NCBI GenBank assembly: GCA_002401545.1 | Contig: NVTJ01000044.1 | Coordinates: 1 to 20,692, forward strand | Length of the DNA: 20,692 bases | Source: Alphaproteobacteria bacterium | GTDB lineage: Bacteria; Pseudomonadota; Alphaproteobacteria; Sphingomonadales; Emcibacteraceae | Direction: 5' to 3' | Made by a program: the position numbers and the translations under genes | Shown: positions 15,414 through 20,692 of the stretch, piece by piece | Layout of the letters: the number at the start of each line of letters is the position of its first letter | Position numbering within the stretch: the stretch's first letter is position 1 | The notes under the pieces: generated by a model | Told to the model about the DNA's origin: nothing | The model's database searches: none | The model's input: only the letters and a program-made list of their open reading frames with translations

Positions 15414-16565
15414 TTAGTTTCCTCCTTCTGTTAAGCGTTCATGAACAATGGCACCATCTTTGGTCAGTAAAGTGCCTGTGATAATTTCATCTTCCCAGTC
15501 AATATTCAGGGTTTTGCTTTCTTCGTCCATTAACGGTGTGATGAAATTCAGTAAATTTCTGGCATAAAGTGCGCTGGCATCGGTGGCGACGCGGCTTGGG
15601 ACATTATAATGTCCCACAATCCTGACACCGCTTTCCAGAACAATCTTGCCGGGCTGTGACAGTTCGCAGTTGCCGCCACTTTCCACCGCAAGGTCAATGA
15701 TGACCGATCCGGGTTTCATGCTCTGAACCATTTCGCGGGTGATTAACACCGGGGCCGGGCGTCCCGGAATCAGCGCTGTTGTTATGACAATATCCTGTTT
15801 GGAAATAGTTTCTGCAATCAGAGCGGCTTGTTTCACCTTATAATCATCACTCATTTCCTTGGCATATCCGCCTTCGGTTTCACCGCCCTCATCGCTTTCC
15901 ACCATGACGAACTTACCGCCAAGGCTTTCCACCTGTTCCTTGGCCACCGCCCGCACATCCGTGGCCGAAACCACCGCCCCCAGACGTTTTGCCGTCGCAA
16001 TGGCCTGAAGTCCGGCGACCCCGCAGCCCATGATCATCACTTTGGCCGGGGCCACGGTGCCCGCCGCCGTCATCATCATCGGGAAGGCGCGGGAAAACTC
16101 GGACGCGGCATCAATCACCGATGTATATCCCGCAAGGTTTGACTGGGATGACAGAACATCCATGCTTTGCGCCCGGGTAATGCGCGGCATCAATTCCATG
16201 GCAAAGGCGGTGATATTTCCCTTGGCATAGGCATCAATCATGGCCCCGTCCGTAAAGGGTGATAAAATCCCTATCAATATGGCACCGGGCTTGATCAGGA
16301 CCATTTCATCAACGCCACCCTCTGCGGCATGAAGTGGACGCTGGACTTTGAATATCACATCGGCATTGGCATAGGTTTCTGCGGCATCTGCGGCTATTTT
16401 TGCCCCGGCAGCGCTATATTCGTGGTCAGGAATACTGCTCATAAGGCCAGCATCCTTTTCCACAACAACATCAAACCCCAGAGCAATAAGCTTCTTTACG
16501 GTATCCGGGCTTGCGGCGACGCGCCGTTCATGCTCCCTGCGTTCTTTCGGTATTGCCAGCTTCAT
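15414..16565 (-). CDS. pntAA: NAD(P) transhydrogenase subunit alpha, NAD-binding part (PntAA)
   Basis: 383 residues. Cytosolic NAD(H)-binding domain that hands hydride to PntB. Seen: MKLAIPKERREHERRVAASP at the N terminus, the SNLAGYTSVIDAASEF loop, the Rossmann motif MGCGVAGLQAIATAKRLGAV followed by SATDVR, and the VITTALIPGRPAPVLIT segment with the flexible mobile-loop region. The frame extends to 16586, but the best start is the third ATG, 16565, seven bases after GGGAGG; ATG 16571 is too close to that site. The gene starts 17 bases after the pepF stop, which implies co-transcription. Confidence 0.95.
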   Translation of the reverse strand: MKLAIPKERREHERRVAASPDTVKKLIALGFDVVVEKDAGLMSSIPDHEYSAAGAKIAADAAETYANADVIFKVQRPLHAAEGGVDEMVLIKPGAILIGILSPFTDGAMIDAYAKGNITAFAMELMPRITRAQSMDVLSSQSNLAGYTSVIDAASEFSRAFPMMMTAAGTVAPAKVMIMGCGVAGLQAIATAKRLGAVVSATDVRAVAKEQVESLGGKFVMVESDEGGETEGGYAKEMSDDYKVKQAALIAETISKQDIVITTALIPGRPAPVLITREMVQSMKPGSVIIDLAVESGGNCELSQPGKIVLESGVRIVGHYNVPSRVATDASALYARNLLNFITPLMDEESKTLNIDWEDEIITGTLLTKDGAIVHERLTEGGN

Positions 16566-16582
16566 ATGCATTCCTCCCTGTA

Positions 16583-18370
16583 TCATTCTATTTCATCAAT
16601 TAAATCACTGATCATATTCAGTCCGGTGGCCCAGAATTCCGGCTTGCCGGCATCAAGTCCAAAAGGTTTCAAAAGTTCCTTGTGACCCAGGCTTCCTCCC
16701 GCGCGCAACATATCAAAATATTTGTCCTGAAAGCCGTCAGGCCGCTGCTGATAGGTTGCATAAAGGGAGTTTACCAGACAATCGCCAAAAGCATAGGCAT
16801 AAACGTAAAAAGGTGAGTGAATAAAATGAGGGATGTAACACCAGAAGGTCCGGTAACTGTCATCAAGACGAATGGCATCCCCGAGGCTTTCCGCCTGCAC
16901 CGCCATCCATATATCCCCCAGATCGTCGGCGGAAAGTTCACCATTTTTGCGACCGGCATGAACTCTTGTCTCAAAATCGTAAAATGCCACCTGACGAACC
17001 ACAGTATTGAGCATATCCTCAACCTTGCCCGCGATCATGTTTTTTCTTTTATGGTTATCCTGTTCCTCTGCCAGCAGGGAGCGGAAAGTGAGCATTTCAC
17101 CAAAGACACTGGCCGTTTCCGCCAGCGTCAGGGGTGTCTCGGACAGCAATGCCCCCTGCGGCCCGGCCAGGATCTGATGCACACCATGGCCAAGTTCATG
17201 GGCCAGCGTCATCACATCACGGCTCTTGCCAAGGTAATTCAGCAATAAATAGGGATGGACGTCAGGCACGGTCGGATGGGCAAAGGCCCCCGGTGATTTA
17301 CCGGTGCGTACCGGGGCATCTATCCAGTTATTGTCAAAGAATTTTTGTCCTGTTTTTGCCATTTCAGGAGAGAATTTATTATAAGCTTCCAGCACGATTG
17401 CCACAGCATCCGGCCATTGGTATATTTTATCATTGCTGTTCGGCAGGGGGGCATTGCGGTCCCACCAGTCGAGCCTGTCTTTGCCAAACCATTTAGCCTT
17501 CATACGGTAATAACGGTGTGAAAGGCGCGGATAAGCCGCCTTTACCGCCCCCACCAGCGCATCAACCACCTGCTTTTCCAGCCTGTTTGACAGGTGGCGT
17601 GATGATGTGGGGTCATCAAACCTGCGCCAGCGGTCCTCAATTTCCTTGTCCTTGGCCAATGTATTGGTGATATGGCTAAACAGGCGGATATTTTTAGTGA
17701 AGCTGGTGGACAGGCAGTCTGCGGCGGCTTTTCGCCTGTCGGCCCGGGCATCGGATAAATAATCCAGTGCCTGTTCAGTCCCGATGGCTGTTACCCTGCC
17801 GGATGAAGGGTCCATATAGTCAAATTTCAGGTCGGCCATGGTTTCATCGAACAGGCGAATCCAGGCGGCGCGTCCGGCAACGGATTTTTCCAGCAGAAGT
17901 TCTTCCAGCCTGTCTTCCAATTGGTGAGGCCCATATTGACGAATGTTCTCAAACCAGGAACCATAGCGGGCAAGGGCCGTTGACTGTTGCAGCCATCCGT
18001 TAATCCGGGACTGCTCAATCCGGTTTATTTCCAGGGTATAAAACAGCAGTTTTGTACTGACCCCGGTTATTCTTTCGTGGCACGCCTGGTGGAATTTTGA
18101 TATTTCCATATCAAGGACATTACCGGCATGAAGCAATCCGGCATAACTCATGATACGCCCGATAATTTCTTCCATAATTTCATATTCTGTGACTGAATCC
18201 AGAATGTCCGGGGCTTGTAATGTGGAAAGCTTTCCCTTGTAGGTTTTGATAAATTTCTCGCTCAGGCTTTCCAGTCTGTCAAAATCAAGATTCAATTCGG
18301 GACAATCAGGTGCAGCATAGAGATCAGATAAGTCCCACAGGGGCAGGAGGGATGTATTCAAAGAGGTCAT
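16583..18370 (-). CDS. pepF: M3-family oligoendopeptidase F
   Basis: 595 residues, the normal size for PepF/M3B zinc peptidases, which cleave peptides of roughly 7-17 residues in the cytosol. Zinc site: TLAHELGHGVHQ with His391, Glu392 and His395, and the third ligand Glu418 in LAETASVFGEML. WDRNAPLP, GKSPGAFAHPTVPDVHPYLL and SPFYVYAYAFGDCLVNSLY are further family segments near the substrate cleft. No signal peptide. ATG 18370 follows AAAGG. It is first in the operon with the three pnt genes; the gap to pntAA is 17 bases. It diverges from the sigma-54 regulator across 150 bases. Why a peptidase should precede transhydrogenase genes is not clear from the sequence. Confidence 0.93.
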   Translation of the reverse strand: MTSLNTSLLPLWDLSDLYAAPDCPELNLDFDRLESLSEKFIKTYKGKLSTLQAPDILDSVTEYEIMEEIIGRIMSYAGLLHAGNVLDMEISKFHQACHERITGVSTKLLFYTLEINRIEQSRINGWLQQSTALARYGSWFENIRQYGPHQLEDRLEELLLEKSVAGRAAWIRLFDETMADLKFDYMDPSSGRVTAIGTEQALDYLSDARADRRKAAADCLSTSFTKNIRLFSHITNTLAKDKEIEDRWRRFDDPTSSRHLSNRLEKQVVDALVGAVKAAYPRLSHRYYRMKAKWFGKDRLDWWDRNAPLPNSNDKIYQWPDAVAIVLEAYNKFSPEMAKTGQKFFDNNWIDAPVRTGKSPGAFAHPTVPDVHPYLLLNYLGKSRDVMTLAHELGHGVHQILAGPQGALLSETPLTLAETASVFGEMLTFRSLLAEEQDNHKRKNMIAGKVEDMLNTVVRQVAFYDFETRVHAGRKNGELSADDLGDIWMAVQAESLGDAIRLDDSYRTFWCYIPHFIHSPFYVYAYAFGDCLVNSLYATYQQRPDGFQDKYFDMLRAGGSLGHKELLKPFGLDAGKPEFWATGLNMISDLIDEIE

Positions 18371-18445
18371 ATTTGCCTTTATGTTATAATTTGTCTCAAA
18401 ATGGTACAGTGTTAGTAATTTTTTTATCTTTTTTTGTAATTATCC

Positions 18446-18465
18446 CCCGCAGGCAGACCCGCAGG
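18446..18465 (+). repeat. direct repeat CCCGCAGG x2 in the pepF/regulator gap
   Basis: CCCGCAGG occurs at 18446-18453 and 18458-18465, a 12-base period. CCCGCA of the second copy can also pair with TGCGGG at 18483-18488. The repeats lie between divergent pepF and the sigma-54 regulator, in an otherwise A+T-rich gap with a T-rich run at 18419-18437. They could be protein-binding half-sites or part of a leader hairpin. Confidence 0.5.
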
Positions 18466-18520
18466 GGCATGATATCTTTTCGTGCGGGCCCAAGTATCAT
18501 AAATTAAATGATGAAGCGCA

Positions 18521-19981
18521 ATGGCAAAATTGATCCTGATTGTTGAAGACGAGAAAAACCAGAGAAGAGTGCTTGAACTGGCCCTGAAAAAAACCGGCTT
18601 TAACGTGGAACAGGCTGCCAGCGGCCATGAAGCTCTTGATCTTTTATCCGGCGATACCGCTGGCCGTTTTGACCTTGTCCTGCTTGACATGGTGATCGGG
18701 GATATCAGCGGCATGGATGTTCTTGACCATATCCGGGAAACACTGCCCAATCTTCCGGTGATCGTGCTTACCGGCTATAGCAGTATTGATAATGCGGTGG
18801 ATGCCATGCGGGGCGGGGCCATTGATTTTATCTCCAAACCAGTGGAGGTGGGCCGTCTTAAGGTCTCTATCGAAAATGCTTTCCGCATTAACAAGCTTTC
18901 CGGTGAAATTTCCCGGCTGTCGCGCAAATGGGCCGGGCAGATGGGTTTTGATGACCTGATTGGATCAAGCGAGGCTATGAAAAAGGCCGTACATATGGCA
19001 AAAAAAGGGGCCGGGTCCAATATCCCTATCCTGCTTGAAGGGGAAAGCGGTGTTGGCAAGGAAGTTTTTGCCCGGGCCATACAGGGCGAAAGCGACAGAA
19101 GCGGCAAGGCTTTTGTGGTGGTGAATTGCGGGGCTATTCCGCGAAACCTGGTGGAATCTATCCTGTTTGGTCATGAAAAAGGATCTTTCACCGGTGCCAT
19201 GGAAAAGCATATGGGGAAATTTGCCGAGGCGGATGGCGGCACATTGTTCCTTGATGAAATTGGCGAACTGCCGTTGGAGATGCAGGTTAAGCTGCTGCGG
19301 GTTCTTCAGGAGGGGGAGGTGGACCCGGTAGGAAGCCGGAAGCCGTTTAAAGTGGATGTCAGGCTGATTTCCGCAACCAACCGTCATCTTAAAGATATGG
19401 TGAAGACGGGAGAATTTCGGGAAGATCTTTTTTACCGCCTCAACATATTTCCCATTCATTTGCCGCCGCTCAGGCAGCGCAAGGGTGATATTGAGCGCCT
19501 GGTTCCCCATTTTATTGAGAATATCAGCATTTCCGAAGGCTATCCCAATAAGGAAATTTCACCGGATGCACTGGAACTTCTGAAATCCTGTGACTGGCCG
19601 GGAAATGTGCGGCAATTGGAAAATGCCTTATTCAGGGCGATTATCCTGTCTGAGGGCAGCATCATTGTCAGGGATGATTTTCCACAAATTAATCCGGATA
19701 TATATCGCCGGTCTGTTTCCCAAAAACTGTTAAGGCGAAAAGAAGACAGGGAAAAACCCGGCAGCGGCCAGAATAAATCCACTATGGATAAGAATATTCT
19801 GCCCAGTCTGGACGAAAATGGTGATGTTCTGACCATTGCGCATATGGAGCGTAATATGATTGGTTTCGCGTTAAATAAATATGATGGACGCATGTCAGAG
19901 ATCGCCCGCCGACTTGGGATTGGTCGGTCAACTCTGTACCGCAAGGTTGCAGAATTTGGCCTTGATGAAGATACGCCGTAA
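18521..19981 (+). CDS. sigma-54-dependent response regulator, NtrC family
   Basis: 486 residues in three domains. Receiver (1-122): acidic pocket VEDE (8-11), phospho-acceptor Asp56 in LVLLDMVIGD, Thr84 and Lys106 (ISKP). AAA+ domain (about 143-380): Walker A GESGVGKE (174-181), the sigma-54 contact loop as GSFTGA (221-226, Ser in place of the common Ala), Walker B GGTLFLDEIGEL (Asp245, Glu246), arginine finger in FREDLFYRLNIFP. After a basic linker, a Fis-type helix-turn-helix (457-476, MSEIARRLGIGRSTLYRKV). It should activate sigma-54 promoters when phosphorylated. No histidine kinase is next to it, so it is an orphan here. The ribosome site is weak (GAAG). It ends close to the small membrane gene with no clear terminator between. 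Confidence 0.94.
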   Translation: MAKLILIVEDEKNQRRVLELALKKTGFNVEQAASGHEALDLLSGDTAGRFDLVLLDMVIGDISGMDVLDHIRETLPNLPVIVLTGYSSIDNAVDAMRGGAIDFISKPVEVGRLKVSIENAFRINKLSGEISRLSRKWAGQMGFDDLIGSSEAMKKAVHMAKKGAGSNIPILLEGESGVGKEVFARAIQGESDRSGKAFVVVNCGAIPRNLVESILFGHEKGSFTGAMEKHMGKFAEADGGTLFLDEIGELPLEMQVKLLRVLQEGEVDPVGSRKPFKVDVRLISATNRHLKDMVKTGEFREDLFYRLNIFPIHLPPLRQRKGDIERLVPHFIENISISEGYPNKEISPDALELLKSCDWPGNVRQLENALFRAIILSEGSIIVRDDFPQINPDIYRRSVSQKLLRRKEDREKPGSGQNKSTMDKNILPSLDENGDVLTIAHMERNMIGFALNKYDGRMSEIARRLGIGRSTLYRKVAEFGLDEDTP

Positions 19982-20003
19982 AATTTATGCAGGAAAAGCC
20001 TTT

Positions 20004-20027
20004 AAATTTGTGATCAAATTTGTCACA
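20004..20027 (+). promoter_or_regulatory. overlapping dyads upstream of the Pmp3-like gene
   Basis: AAATTTG (20004-20010) and CAAATTT (20015-20021) are perfect inverted arms round TGAT. An overlapping TGTGA (20009-20013) and TCACA (20023-20027) form a second dyad. The site is 34 bases before ATG 20061 and 22 bases after the regulator stop. It may be an operator or a weak hairpin; there is no T-tract for termination. Confidence 0.4.
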
Positions 20028-20060
20028 CTGTCTCCAATTAAAAAATGGAGGTTTTTAATC

Positions 20061-20297
20061 ATGATTTATTTAGTGGCAATATTTATCCCCCCACTGGCTT
20101 TGATTATTGAGGGAAAAATATTTCAGGCTGTCATCAATGCCGTATTCTGGATACTGGGCATAGTATTCGTCATCCTGGGCGGATTTATTCTATGGGCTAT
20201 TACGATCATTCATGCGGTTATCGTCGTTCACGGGGCACGGTCCGATGCCCGGACCCAGAAGATTGTCGACGCGATTAATACCAACAAGGAAAATTAG
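20061..20297 (+). CDS. small membrane protein, Pmp3/YqaE-like
   Basis: 78 residues. The N terminus MIYLVAIFIPPLALIIEGK matches the Pmp3/YqaE (UPF0057) pattern xLAIFLPPLAV, and a second long hydrophobic stretch ends in IIHAVIVV like the family's GIIHALYVI. Two spans are predicted (about 3-16 and 27-56). It is longer than the usual 50-55 residues, with an extended second span and a charged tail (ARSDARTQKIVDAIN). Pmp3 proteins affect membrane potential and salt tolerance in yeast; the bacterial role is unclear. The frame is open back to 19881 inside the regulator gene, but ATG 20061 has GGAGG nine bases upstream and restores the family N terminus. The TAG shares four bases with the gapR stop. 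Confidence 0.75.
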   Translation: MIYLVAIFIPPLALIIEGKIFQAVINAVFWILGIVFVILGGFILWAITIIHAVIVVHGARSDARTQKIVDAINTNKEN

Positions 20298-20545
20298 CCT
20301 CGTATCATGCCCAGGGCGTGGGCATAGAGGTCGATCAGGGCTTCCTGTTCCTGCCTTTCATGATCTTCCAGTTTGCGCATTCTGACAATCTGGCGCAGGA
20401 TTTTCACGTCAAACCCGGATGATTTTGCCTCTGAGTAGACATCCTTGATATCGTCTGCCAGATTTTTCTTTTCTTCTTCCAGTCTTTCAATACGTTCGAC
20501 AAAAGAACGTAATACATCCTGTGCGATACCACCAACATCGGTCAT
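20294..20545 (-). CDS. gapR: GapR-family DNA-binding protein (DUF2312)
   Basis: 83 residues. GapR is a small alphaproteobacterial nucleoid-associated protein that binds A+T-rich, overtwisted DNA as a clamp and aids replication and chromosome organisation in Caulobacter. Seen: long coiled-coil helix LRSFVERIERLEEEKKNLAD followed by DIKDVYSEAKSSGFDVKILRQ and IVRMRKLEDHERQEQEALID, the invariant family core, ending YAHALGM. The frame is open to 20605, but ATG 20545 (MTDVGGIAQ) has AGGAGC nine bases upstream and gives the normal length. It lies 75 bases after the DUF1244 stop, an arrangement I recall in other alphaproteobacteria. Confidence 0.93.
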   Translation of the reverse strand: MTDVGGIAQDVLRSFVERIERLEEEKKNLADDIKDVYSEAKSSGFDVKILRQIVRMRKLEDHERQEQEALIDLYAHALGMIRG

Positions 20546-20620
20546 AAATTTTTGCTCCTGATTTATGTGAAGCCGCACAATATCCATCACAATGGAACTT
20601 GGCAACCGGAAATCAGATAT

Positions 20621-20692
20621 TTACATCGCTTTATTTTTTTTCAGGCTTTCTGCCATTAGCTCCATCTGTGCGTCGGTCGCTTCGGTTTGATA
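20621..20692 (-). CDS. DUF1244-family protein, C-terminal fragment
   Basis: Only the last 23 codons lie in the window; the gene runs off the right edge. On the - strand they read YQTEATDAQMELMAESL then KKNKAM and TAA. The YQTEAT segment is how I recall DUF1244 proteins ending (after a PYxEWKxK motif), and DUF1244 genes often precede DUF2312 genes in alphaproteobacteria. The identification rests on this short match and the neighbour. An eight-A run near the end is seen as T at 20633-20640 on the + strand. Confidence 0.65.
   Translation of the reverse strand, partial: YQTEATDAQMELMAESLKKNKAM

Noticed and set aside
20009..20027. TGTGA...TCACA as a CRP/FNR-type binding site
   Set aside because: The half-sites are separated by nine bases, not the six of a CRP site, so I keep it only as an unassigned dyad.
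19881..20060. N-terminal extension of the Pmp3-like protein
   Set aside because: The extension overlaps the end of the sigma-54 regulator in another frame, and a good ribosome site precedes ATG 20061, which gives the family's normal N terminus.

Overview
The window looks like a chromosomal segment of an alphaproteobacterium. The evidence is a GapR (DUF2312) gene next to a DUF1244 fragment, a proton-translocating transhydrogenase split into PntAA, PntAB and PntB, and a KorA/KorB pair. Base composition is moderate (roughly half G+C by eye) and coding is dense. I do not assign a genus. I saw no tRNA, rRNA, CRISPR array, insertion sequence or prophage gene, and no gene-free stretch over 300 bases. 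The longest gap is about 235 bases, before korA.

Layout. (1) 1-554: 3' part of ispE. (2) 645-6936: an exopolysaccharide export and precursor group on the + strand, made of a six-repeat SLBB outer-membrane export protein, a YjbH/GfcD-type barrel protein and a TviB/WbpO-type UDP-HexNAc 6-dehydrogenase. (3) 6933-8255, - strand: a DinF-type MATE transporter. (4) 8491-11384, + strand: korA-korB (2-oxoglutarate:ferredoxin oxidoreductase), ended by a strong intrinsic terminator at 11411-11444. (5) 11506-12934, + strand: an ECF sigma factor, a small single-span membrane protein and a membrane-anchored periplasmic sensor. They are translationally coupled and resemble a CnrH/CnrY/CnrX signalling unit. 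(6) 13049-13654, + strand: a SprA-related putative metalloprotease. (7) 18370-13651, - strand: pepF-pntAA-pntAB-pntB. (8) 18521-19981, + strand: an NtrC-type sigma-54 response regulator without an adjacent kinase. (9) 20061-20297: a small Pmp3/YqaE-like membrane protein. (10) 20692-20294, - strand: the C-terminal end of a DUF1244 gene, then gapR.

How the genes work together. The polysaccharide group would supply an activated uronic acid sugar and an outer-membrane exit route, but no flippase, polymerase, chain-length kinase or glycosyltransferase is present, so it must work with genes elsewhere. KorAB and the transhydrogenase both concern electron carriers (ferredoxin and NADPH), but they are separate units and I see no direct link. 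The ECF trio is the most interesting part. The putative anti-sigma gene contains a run of ten G at the point where its membrane span ends, so slipped-strand mutation there could switch the tail of the protein. All three convergent gene pairs overlap by exactly four bases at TTAG/CTAA, so each pair shares its stop codons.
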